Positions 1 through 5,346 of a stretch of 5,346 nt of DNA are shown piece after piece (within the stretch, counting starts at the first letter, position 1; the number at the start of each line of letters is the position of its first letter). Source of the DNA: Gemmatimonadales bacterium (GTDB lineage: Bacteria > Gemmatimonadota > Gemmatimonadetes > Gemmatimonadales > GWC2-71-9); NCBI GenBank assembly GCA_013816685.1, contig JACDDX010000139.1:1-5346 (forward strand). The letters run 5' to 3'. The position numbers and the translations under genes were made by a program. The notes beneath the pieces are model-generated. The model was not told the origin of the DNA, did no database searches, and saw only the letters and a program-made list of their open reading frames with translations.

Positions 1-165
1 GGCTGCCGCTGCCAGGCGCTCGCGCTCACCGGTGATGCTACCAACCCGGACCCGGTCTGCACCCTCAGCCCGCACCGGCACCTGATCGACGAGGCCGTCG
101 CCGACAACGCCGCTCCCCTGGTTTACGAGTACCGGGATTTCGTGACCGAGCCGCAAGGCGCGTGA
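1..165 (+). CDS. pqqE: PQQ biosynthesis radical SAM protein PqqE, C-terminal end (5' part outside window)
   Basis: Only the last 54 codons and a TGA stop are present. The fragment begins GCRCQALALTGDA, followed by NPDPVCTLSPH, which is the highly conserved end of the SPASM domain of PqqE. PqqE is a cytoplasmic radical SAM enzyme that, with the chaperone PqqD, forms the carbon-carbon bond between the Glu and Tyr side chains of the PqqA peptide, the first step of PQQ synthesis. Visible cysteines are residues 2, 4 and 20 of the fragment. Their spacing (C-x-C, then 18 residues from the first to the third) matches the last ligands of the two auxiliary iron-sulfur clusters known in the family. The radical SAM CxxxCxxC motif lies outside the window. 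Other SPASM maturases share the fold, but the CRCQA...LTGDA...DPVC...SPH pattern is specific enough for a firm call. The next gene follows after 24 bases, suggesting an operon. Confidence 0.93.
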   Translation, partial: GCRCQALALTGDATNPDPVCTLSPHRHLIDEAVADNAAPLVYEYRDFVTEPQGA

Positions 166-175
166 GGCCGACGGC

Positions 176-193
176 ATGAGCCGGGTGCCGTGA
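176..193 (+). other. Possible five-codon leader reading frame (MSRVP) overlapping the ATPase start
   Basis: An ATG at 176 is preceded by GAGG at 164-167 with 8 bases between, a reasonable Shine-Dalgarno arrangement. The frame reads five codons and stops at TGA 191-193, which overlaps the GTG start (190-192) of the ABC ATPase in a GTGA arrangement. It could couple translation of the ATPase to upstream ribosomes by termination and re-initiation. Equally, it could be the original ATPase start thrown out of frame by a single-base change, or chance. The sequence alone does not decide. Confidence 0.25.
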
Positions 194-1125
194 ACGACGC
201 AGCTCCGGCGGTTGAAACCGAGGCACTCGGACGCGATTACGGCGACACCCGCGCGCTCGACGGACTCAATCTGGTGGTGCCCGCCGGTGCGCTGGTCGGC
301 CTGCTGGGGCCGAACGGCGCGGGCAAGACGACCGCGATGCTCCTCCTGGCCACGCTGCTCGCGCCCTCGCGCGGCGTCGCCCGCATTTTCGGTCAGGACG
401 TGAGCCGCCGACGGCACGTGGTCCGGCGTCGCCTGGGACTCCTGTTTCAGGAGACCAGCATCGACGGCCTCCTCACCGTCCGGGAGAACCTGCTCTTCGC
501 GGCACGCCTGGGGGGACTCGGTGGCCGGCTGGCGCGAGCCGCCGTCAGCGACGCCATCGAACGGACCGGGCTGGGACAGTTCGCCGACCGGCCTGCGAAG
601 ACGCTCTCCGGTGGCTGGCGGCGCTTGGCCGATGTCGCGCGCGCGACCCTCCACCTTCCCGATCTCCTCATTCTCGACGAACCCACCGTGGGCCTCGATC
701 CCGAGCATCGCGAGCGGATGTGGAACACGATCGAAGCCCAGCGGCGCGAGCGGGGCACCACGGTGCTCTTCTCCACACACTACATGGCCGAGGCCGAGCC
801 GGCTGACCGGGTCGTACTCCTGGCGCGCGGCGTCATGGTGGCCGACGGATCCCCGGCCGACCTGCGCGCCACGATCGGGGACGCGGTCGCGGAAATTGAG
901 GGCGAGGGTGCGGAACGGCTGGCGAGCGCACTGCGCGGATTGGGCGCCGCTCGCTCGGCGATTCGGACCGGGCGGGGGCTGCGCGTGGGGTTCGCCGGCC
1001 CGCGTGAAGCAGTCGTCGAGCTGGCCGGTGCCGCGCCCCGCATCGAGCGCCTCGCGATCCGGCCGGTGTCACTCGAGGATGTCTATTTTGCCCGCACTCA
1101 GGTGCGTTCGGGAGACGCGGCGTGA
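190..1125 (+). CDS. ABC transporter ATP-binding protein, PQQ-locus type
   Basis: A cytoplasmic ABC ATPase of 311 residues that should power the permease encoded next to it. Visible motifs are Walker A GPNGAGKTT (40-48), Q-loop Q87 in LLFQETS, the signature LSGGWRRLADVAR from 139, Walker B LLILDEP (159-165) with catalytic E164, D-loop GLD (168-170) and switch histidine H197 in STH. The tail after about residue 225 is the short domain typical of DrrA/CcmA-like exporters, including VSLEDVYF near the end. The usual signature glutamine is replaced by W143. The gene follows pqqE by 24 bases with no terminator, and the permease start overlaps its stop. ATPases of this type occur in PQQ-dependent alcohol dehydrogenase gene clusters, so carriage of PQQ or a related compound is an inference from context. 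GTG 190 is the only early start in frame, because the pqqE stop lies in the same frame just upstream. It has no good ribosome binding site of its own. Confidence 0.93.
   Translation: MNDAAPAVETEALGRDYGDTRALDGLNLVVPAGALVGLLGPNGAGKTTAMLLLATLLAPSRGVARIFGQDVSRRRHVVRRRLGLLFQETSIDGLLTVRENLLFAARLGGLGGRLARAAVSDAIERTGLGQFADRPAKTLSGGWRRLADVARATLHLPDLLILDEPTVGLDPEHRERMWNTIEAQRRERGTTVLFSTHYMAEAEPADRVVLLARGVMVADGSPADLRATIGDAVAEIEGEGAERLASALRGLGAARSAIRTGRGLRVGFAGPREAVVELAGAAPRIERLAIRPVSLEDVYFARTQVRSGDAA
1110..1114 (+). promoter_or_regulatory. Ribosome binding site for the ABC permease
   Basis: GGGAG lies inside the end of the ATPase gene, 7 bases before the GTG start at 1122. It supports that start over later ones and fits coupled translation, since the ATPase stop (1123-1125) overlaps the permease start as GTGA. 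Confidence 0.6.
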
Positions 1126-1898
1126 GCGCGGCCAGCGCGGTGTACGGCATCGTCGCCCGCGATCTCGCGCGCACCACCCGACAGACCAGCCGACTGCTCG
1201 GCGGACTCGCCCGACCGTTCATCTGGCTCCTCCTGGTCGGGACCGGGTACGACTCGATTGCCCGGATCCAAAGCGGCGTCTCCTATCAGACGTTCGTCTA
1301 CCCGGGCGTCCTGATCATGGCGGTGCTGTTCGGGGCCATGCTCACGGCGATCGCGACGGTGTACGATCGCGAGTTCGGCATGCTTCGGCTCATGCTCGCG
1401 AGCCCGGCCGGTCTTGGTGCCATTCTGCTCGGGCGCTCCCTCGCCGCGGCGGCAGTCGGGCTGGTGCAGGGTCTCGTCGTGCTGGCGGCCGCTCCGCTGC
1501 TGGTCGAGGTCACTGTCGCCGAGTTCGTCGCGTCAGGCGCGACGCTCGCGGTGGCCGCCCTCTCGAGCAGCGTTCTGGGCCTGCTGGTCGCCGCCCGCCT
1601 TCGGTCGGTCGAGAATTTCGCCGGCGTCATCAACGTGGTGCTCTTCCCGCTGCTGTTCGTGAGCGGCGCGCTCTACCCCATCGCGGGCATGCCGCAATCG
1701 CTGCGGACGCTGGCGCTCGCCAACCCGGTCACCTATCAGGTCGACCTGATGCGTCACGCCCTGGGGCAGCCGGGAGAATTTGCCTGGAGCACGGATCTCG
1801 GCGTTCTGGCCGCGACCACGGCCATCATCTTCGGTCTCGCGACGCTACTCTTCGATCCGGAACAGCGCTTCTTCGGGGCACGACGCACCGGGCGCTGA
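1122..1898 (+). CDS. ABC-2 type transporter permease, PedC-like
   Basis: A 258-residue integral membrane protein forming the pore of the exporter with the preceding ATPase. Hydrophobic segments are seen at roughly 28-43, 60-80, 101-127, 135-158, 166-188 and 225-244, giving the six spans usual for the ABC-2 family. Characteristic pieces are YDREFGMLRLMLASP (81-95), ENFAGVIN (164-171) and FPLLFVSGALYP (175-186), then NPVTYQVDLMRHAL (201-214). From memory these resemble permeases annotated with PQQ-dependent alcohol dehydrogenase systems (the PedC group of Pseudomonas), which fits the pqqE neighbour. Length and topology are normal and no break is seen. The GTG start overlaps the ATPase stop by four bases, so the two are almost surely made together. 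Substrate is unknown: PQQ or a PQQ-related compound is a context-based guess, and alcohols or toxic intermediates are other options. Confidence 0.9.
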   Translation: MSAASAVYGIVARDLARTTRQTSRLLGGLARPFIWLLLVGTGYDSIARIQSGVSYQTFVYPGVLIMAVLFGAMLTAIATVYDREFGMLRLMLASPAGLGAILLGRSLAAAAVGLVQGLVVLAAAPLLVEVTVAEFVASGATLAVAALSSSVLGLLVAARLRSVENFAGVINVVLFPLLFVSGALYPIAGMPQSLRTLALANPVTYQVDLMRHALGQPGEFAWSTDLGVLAATTAIIFGLATLLFDPEQRFFGARRTGR

Positions 1899-1922
1899 CC
1901 GCCGCCCAGCGGGTGTGCAACC

Positions 1923-1927
1923 AGGAG
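1923..1927 (+). promoter_or_regulatory. Ribosome binding site fixing the amidohydrolase start
   Basis: AGGAG sits 5 bases before ATG 1933. The reading frame is open further upstream into the permease gene, back to 1780, and an in-frame GTG lies at 1927, but only ATG 1933 has a well-placed site and gives a protein starting with a signal peptide. Confidence 0.75.
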
Positions 1928-1932
1928 TGTGC

Positions 1933-3303
1933 ATGCGCTTCCCATCCGTCCTCTGCCTGATCTCCATCGGCTTTGCCCCAACCGCCCGATGTGCTTCCGT
2001 CGCCCGTGCGCAGGGCCCGCCCGCATCTCCCTCGACGGCTGACTCCGCCACCGACTCCGCCGCACCACGCCCGGTGCTCATCCGCGCGGGCCGTCTCATC
2101 GACGGTCTGGCGGACGCGGTGCGTGGCGATCAGGGCATCCTCGTCGCGAACGGCCGGATCATTCGTGTGGGCCCGTACGCGCAGGTGTCCGCCGCCGCGG
2201 GCGCATCGGACACGGTGGACCTGCGCGGCCTCACCGTGCTGCCCGGCCTGATCGACGCGCACACCCACGTGCTGCTGCAGGGCGACATCACCGCGCAGGA
2301 CTACGATGACCAGCTGCTCAAGGAATCGATCCCCTATCGCGCGATCCGCGCCACGGCCGCCGCCCGCGTCGCGCTCCTCAACGGGTTCACGACGCTGCGG
2401 GATCTGGAGACCGAGGGCGCCATGTATGCCGACGTCGACCTCAAGCATGCGATCGAGCGGGGCGTCGTGCCAGGGCCGCGCATGTACGTGGCGACCCGCG
2501 CGTTCAGCGCGACCGGCATGTATCCGCTGAGCGGCTACTCCTGGGAGTTGAAGGTGCCCGAAGGAGTGCAGATCGTCGATGGGGCGGACGAGATCCGGAA
2601 GGCGGTTCGCGAGCAGGTCAAGTACGGCGCCGACTGGATCAAGGTCTACGCCGACCGGCGGTACTACATGGGCAAGGACGGCCGCCTGCACAGCTGGGTG
2701 AACTTCACCGACGACGAGCTCAGGGTGTTGGTCGGGGAAGCGCACCGTCTCGGTCGCAAGGTCGCGGCCCATGCGATCGGCTGGGATGGGATCGACGCCG
2801 CGCTCCGGGCCGGCGTGAACACCATCGAACACGGCGATGGACTGACGCCCGACCTGATCGACCGCATGGTCGCGCAGCGGGTCTACTGGTGTCCCACCAT
2901 CTTCGTTGGGGCTTATGTCGCCAAGGGTCGGGGCGGCATCTGGCCCGGAATGGTCGATCTGGAGCGGCGGGCATTTCAGGAGGCGGTCCGGCGGCGCGCG
3001 TTAATCGCCTACGGTACCGACGCGGGTGGGTATTCGTGGTTGCAGAATCAGGCCCAGGAACTGGGCTACATGGTCCGCTATGGGATGGCGCCGATGCAGG
3101 CGATCCGGTCGGCGACGAGCGTTGCCGCCGCCCTGCTCGACCGCTCGGACAGCCTGGGCGCCGTGGCGCCTGGGCACTATGCCGACCTGATCGCGGTCAA
3201 GGGAAACCCGCTGGCCGATATTACAGAGCTGCAGCGGGTCGAGTTCGTCATGAAAGCCGGACGGGTGTACAAGCGCGACGGTGCCGCTACGCCTCACCCA
3301 TGA
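1933..3303 (+). CDS. Secreted metal-dependent amidohydrolase (imidazolonepropionase/Xaa-Pro dipeptidase-like)
   Basis: A 456-residue exported member of the amidohydrolase superfamily. The N-terminus has a hydrophobic stretch (about 4-18) and a likely signal peptidase site after ARA (24-26), followed by a Pro/Ala/Ser-rich linker to about residue 46. The catalytic barrel carries every ligand of a binuclear metal centre: H110 and H112 in DAHTHV, K237 in DWIKVY (candidate carboxylated lysine), H280 in AAHAIG, H300 in IEHGDG, and the catalytic aspartate D363 in YGTDAGG. The C-terminal part, GHYADLIAVKGNPL then VMKAGRVYK, is the small beta domain usual in this group. Relatives include peptidases that cleave Xaa-Pro or Xaa-Arg/Lys dipeptides as well as amide and lactam hydrolases, so the substrate cannot be named. 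It probably works in the periplasm. It follows the permease by 34 bases with no visible terminator, so co-transcription with the PQQ/exporter genes is possible. Its 3' end overlaps the converging dehydrogenase gene. Confidence 0.9.
   Translation: MRFPSVLCLISIGFAPTARCASVARAQGPPASPSTADSATDSAAPRPVLIRAGRLIDGLADAVRGDQGILVANGRIIRVGPYAQVSAAAGASDTVDLRGLTVLPGLIDAHTHVLLQGDITAQDYDDQLLKESIPYRAIRATAAARVALLNGFTTLRDLETEGAMYADVDLKHAIERGVVPGPRMYVATRAFSATGMYPLSGYSWELKVPEGVQIVDGADEIRKAVREQVKYGADWIKVYADRRYYMGKDGRLHSWVNFTDDELRVLVGEAHRLGRKVAAHAIGWDGIDAALRAGVNTIEHGDGLTPDLIDRMVAQRVYWCPTIFVGAYVAKGRGGIWPGMVDLERRAFQEAVRRRALIAYGTDAGGYSWLQNQAQELGYMVRYGMAPMQAIRSATSVAAALLDRSDSLGAVAPGHYADLIAVKGNPLADITELQRVEFVMKAGRVYKRDGAATPHP
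3287..3303. other. Overlapping 3' ends of convergent genes
   Basis: The amidohydrolase stop TGA is at 3301-3303 on the + strand, and the dehydrogenase stop TAG is read at 3289-3287 on the - strand, so 17 bases code on both strands. No hairpin with a T-run lies in or just beside the overlap. Transcription from each side must therefore end inside the opposing gene or be stopped by Rho or by collision. Confidence 0.9.
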
Positions 3304-4915
3304 ATGGATAGCGATACTCCCGGGGCGGTGCGAAGGTCTCCTTGATGCTCCGGGGTGACACCCAGCGCAGCAGATTCAGGATCGAGCCCGCCTTGTCGTT
3401 GGTGCCGCTGGCGCGGGCGCCCCCGAATGGCTGCTGGCCCACCACCGCGCCGGTCGGCTTGTCGTTTAGGTAGAAGTTGCCGGCCGCGTTCCGGAGCGCG
3501 CGGTCCGCCTGCGTGAGCGCACCGCGGTCCTGCGAGAACACCGCGCCGGTCAGCGCATAGGGGCCGGTGCGGTCCACCAGCTCCAGCGTCTCGGCCCAGC
3601 GCTTTTCGGGGTAGACGTGCACGCTGAGCACCGGCCCGAAGATCTCCTCGCACATCGTACGATAGCCGGGATCCTCGACTTCGAGCAGCGTCGGCTCGAC
3701 GAACCAGCCGACCGAGTCGTCCGTGCCGCCGCCCGCGACGATCTTCACGCCGGCATCTTTCCCGGCGCGGTCGAGATGATCGCGAATGCGGGTGAACGCC
3801 CGCTGGTCGATCACGGCGCCCATGAAGTTCCGGAAGTCGCTGACGTCTCCCATCCGGATGTCGTCGATCATGGCAACCGCCCGATCGCGCACCGCGGGCC
3901 AGAGATTGTCGGGAATGTACGCCCGCGACGCCGCGCTGCACTTCTGCCCCTGGTACTCGAACGCCCCGCGCACCATCCCCACGGCCAGCGCGCCGACATC
4001 GGCGCTCGCGTGCGCGACAATGAAATCCTTGCCGCCGGTCTCACCCACGATGCGGGGGTACCCAGCGTACCGGTCGAGATGCTCGGCCACCCTCCGCCAG
4101 ATGAGCTGGAACACGGCGGTCGATCCGGTGAAGTGGATGCCCGCCAGTCGGCGGTCGGCGAGCAGCACGTCGCTCACGTCGGCCGGGGCCCCCGGCACGA
4201 AGTTGATGACACCGGGAGGAAGCCCTGCCTCCTCCAGCAGCTTGAAGAAGTGCCAGTTGCTGAGCGCCGCCGTCGTCGACGGTTTCCAGATCGCCGCGTT
4301 GCCCATGAGCACCGGTGCGGTAGGCAGGTTGCCGGCGATGGCGGTAAAGTTGAAGGGCGTGATGGCGTAGACGAACCCTTCGAGCGGTCGGTGATCCATC
4401 CGGTTCCACACACCCGGCGCGCTCTCCGGCTGTTCGGCGTAGATCCGCTCCGCGAAGTGCACATTGAAGCGAAGAAAGTCGATCAGCTCGCAGGCGCTGT
4501 CGATCTCGGCCTGAAATGCGGTCTTGCTCTGGCCCAGCATCGTGGCGGCGTTGAGGAGCTGCCGGTGCGTCACGGCAAGCAGCTCGGCGGCCTTGAGGAA
4601 GACGGCGGCCCGGTCCTCGAATCGCCAGTGCGCCCAGTCGCGCTGCGCCTCGACCGCGGCATCAGCGGCGCGCTGGACCGACGCCCGGTCGGCCTGATGC
4701 ACTCGCGCGAGCACTCGGCGATGGCAGTGCGGCGACGTCAGATCGTGGAACACGCCGGTCCGCACCTCCTGGCCGCCGATCACCACCGGAATCTCGGGTT
4801 GTTGCGCGCCGACGACTGCCAGCGCGGCCTTGAGCGCGTTGCGCTCAGGCGTGCCGGGCGCATAGCCAAGCACCGGCTCATTGCGAGGCGTTGGAATGTT
4901 GACACTGCCGCTCAT
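3287..4915 (-). CDS. pruA: 1-pyrroline-5-carboxylate dehydrogenase (ALDH4A1 type)
   Basis: A complete 542-residue NAD-dependent dehydrogenase oxidising glutamate semialdehyde (from P5C) to glutamate, the second step of proline breakdown, in the cytoplasm. It resembles the long form known from animal mitochondria from end to end: NEPVLGYAPGTPER near the start, QAEIDSACELIDFLRFN (135-151), PFNFTAI (187-193) with the oxyanion asparagine N189, WKPS (210-213), FTGS (262-265), GETGGKDF (291-298) with E292, catalytic C326 in GQKCSAASR, EIFGP (424-428), and the substrate-anchoring GGARASGTNDK (498-508). Nothing essential is missing. ATG 4913-4915 is preceded by GAGGG with 5 bases between. No proline dehydrogenase domain is fused, so a separate PutA/PRODH-type gene is expected elsewhere. 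The gene converges on the amidohydrolase. An ordinary aldehyde dehydrogenase is unlikely given the anchor loop and tail. Confidence 0.96.
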   Translation of the reverse strand: MSGSVNIPTPRNEPVLGYAPGTPERNALKAALAVVGAQQPEIPVVIGGQEVRTGVFHDLTSPHCHRRVLARVHQADRASVQRAADAAVEAQRDWAHWRFEDRAAVFLKAAELLAVTHRQLLNAATMLGQSKTAFQAEIDSACELIDFLRFNVHFAERIYAEQPESAPGVWNRMDHRPLEGFVYAITPFNFTAIAGNLPTAPVLMGNAAIWKPSTTAALSNWHFFKLLEEAGLPPGVINFVPGAPADVSDVLLADRRLAGIHFTGSTAVFQLIWRRVAEHLDRYAGYPRIVGETGGKDFIVAHASADVGALAVGMVRGAFEYQGQKCSAASRAYIPDNLWPAVRDRAVAMIDDIRMGDVSDFRNFMGAVIDQRAFTRIRDHLDRAGKDAGVKIVAGGGTDDSVGWFVEPTLLEVEDPGYRTMCEEIFGPVLSVHVYPEKRWAETLELVDRTGPYALTGAVFSQDRGALTQADRALRNAAGNFYLNDKPTGAVVGQQPFGGARASGTNDKAGSILNLLRWVSPRSIKETFAPPREYRYPFMGEA

Positions 4916-4979
4916 CGTGGCCCTCGCCGCTCTGCATCAGGGAAGGACGAAAGATAACGGCGGCGACCTCGGCGGCAGG
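4916..4979 (-). other. 64-base spacer between the PAP2 gene and the P5C dehydrogenase gene
   Basis: It holds the ribosome binding site of the dehydrogenase. A TTATCT on the - strand (4957-4952) could be a -10-like box, but no convincing -35 lies at the right distance. No terminator-like hairpin with a T-run is seen. Whether the two genes share a transcript cannot be told from the sequence. Confidence 0.4.
4921..4925 (-). promoter_or_regulatory. Ribosome binding site for P5C dehydrogenase
   Basis: Read on the - strand the bases are GAGGG, 5 bases before the ATG. This supports the chosen start, which also matches the usual family N-terminus. Confidence 0.65.
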
Positions 4980-5346
4980 TCAGAAGGTCGCGCCCCAGGC
5001 GAGCCCGGCGCCGGTGGGGCTCAGCAGCACGGATGGCGGCCGCAGGTGGAACAGGCGCCAGCGACCGCTGATCAGCTTGGAGGACGTGATCCCGACGGCG
5101 GCGCCCGCGGCGATGTCACTCAACCAGTGCCGATCGTCATTGACCCGCGACCATCCGACCGCGGTGGCTAGGGTAAACAGACCGACCGAGGCCCAGGGCT
5201 GGTGGATATCGTCGGCCAGCGACGTGGCAAAAGCGAACGCCACGGCCGTATGCCCCGACGGCATCGATTCCTGGCCCGAGAAGGGCACGTAGCCGTCGGC
5301 GTCGAGACTCTCCTCCGGACGGGGCCGGCCCAGGGCGATCTTGCTC
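4980..5346 (-). CDS. PAP2-family membrane phosphatase, C-terminal part (start outside window)
   Basis: 121 codons and a TGA stop are visible; the frame stays open to the window edge, so the N-terminus is missing. All three parts of the acid phosphatase/PAP2 signature are present in order (fragment numbering): K2 with R9-P10 in KIALGRPRP (motif 1, KX6RP), PSGH ending at H32 (motif 2), and SRVNDDRHWLSD (66-77; motif 3, SRX5HX3D), with the nucleophilic histidine H73. This family removes phosphate from lipids such as undecaprenyl pyrophosphate, phosphatidate or PG-phosphate, normally with the active site facing the periplasm. Hydrophobic stretches around 33-45, 53-65 and 77-89 fit membrane spans. 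After motif 3 there is a tail of about 44 residues ending AGLAWGATF. The substrate cannot be decided. A GTG at 5288 would give a shorter protein but would remove motif 1, so it is not the true start. It lies upstream of the P5C dehydrogenase on the same strand, with no obvious functional link. Confidence 0.92.
   Translation of the reverse strand, partial: SKIALGRPRPEESLDADGYVPFSGQESMPSGHTAVAFAFATSLADDIHQPWASVGLFTLATAVGWSRVNDDRHWLSDIAAGAAVGITSSKLISGRWRLFHLRPPSVLLSPTGAGLAWGATF

Noticed and set aside
1780..1932. Upstream extension of the amidohydrolase frame into the permease gene
   Set aside because: The extension lies out of frame within the permease, lacks a ribosome site, and would bury the signal peptide. 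ATG 1933 with AGGAG is clearly better.
521..1960. Long open frame of 479 codons on the + strand, overlapping the ATPase and permease
   Set aside because: Its translation is Arg/Ser/Pro-rich with no recognisable motif, and it runs out of frame through two well-supported genes. Such frames are expected at high GC.
1825..2832. 335-codon open frame on the - strand opposite the amidohydrolase
   Set aside because: It mirrors the codon pattern of the real gene, has no motif, and spans the permease end and the intergenic gap without sense.
3300..3345. Search for a bidirectional terminator at the convergent junction
   Set aside because: The GC-rich stretch around CCCGGGGCGG does not pair into a stable stem followed by a T-run on either strand.
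3617..4957. 446-codon open frame on the + strand opposite the P5C dehydrogenase
   Set aside because: It is antisense to a fully conserved enzyme, rich in His/Arg/Asp as expected for a GC-driven shadow, and shows no domain motif.
4952..4980. Possible promoter for the P5C dehydrogenase (TTATCT on the - strand)
   Set aside because: No acceptable -35 sequence at 16-18 bases, and promoter rules for this organism are unknown; it is mentioned only under the spacer.

Overview
The window is GC-rich bacterial DNA, nearly fully coding, with five substantially visible genes and the 3' tail of a sixth. The composition, a long ALDH4A1-type P5C dehydrogenase, a secreted metal-dependent amidohydrolase and a PQQ locus fit a soil- or water-type Gram-negative such as Gemmatimonadota. 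That placement is an impression from gene style only; no rRNA or marker gene is present. No gap exceeds 70 bases. I see no RNA gene, mobile element, CRISPR array or long repeat.

Left part, + strand (1-1898). The window opens in the last 54 codons of pqqE, the radical SAM/SPASM enzyme that cross-links PqqA at the start of pyrroloquinoline quinone (PQQ) synthesis. After 24 bases comes an ABC transporter pair: a DrrA/CcmA-like ATPase and a PedC-like ABC-2 permease, joined by a 4-base GTGA overlap. ABC pairs of this kind are known beside PQQ-dependent alcohol dehydrogenase systems. The unit therefore looks like cofactor synthesis plus a transporter, possibly moving PQQ or a related molecule to the periplasm where quinoproteins work.

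Middle part, + strand (1933-3303). 34 bases downstream lies an exported amidohydrolase with a signal peptide and a complete binuclear metal site. It may share the transcript, but nothing in the sequence ties it to PQQ.

Right part, - strand (3287-5346). A complete 1-pyrroline-5-carboxylate dehydrogenase (proline catabolism) converges on the amidohydrolase, and the two coding ends overlap by 17 bases. Upstream of it on the same strand, 64 bases away, is the C-terminal part of a PAP2-type membrane phosphatase running off the right edge. These two look like general metabolism and are probably a separate transcription unit.

I find no clearly new system. The most interesting points are the pqqE-linked exporter, the unusual ABC signature of its ATPase, and the odd translation start of that ATPase.
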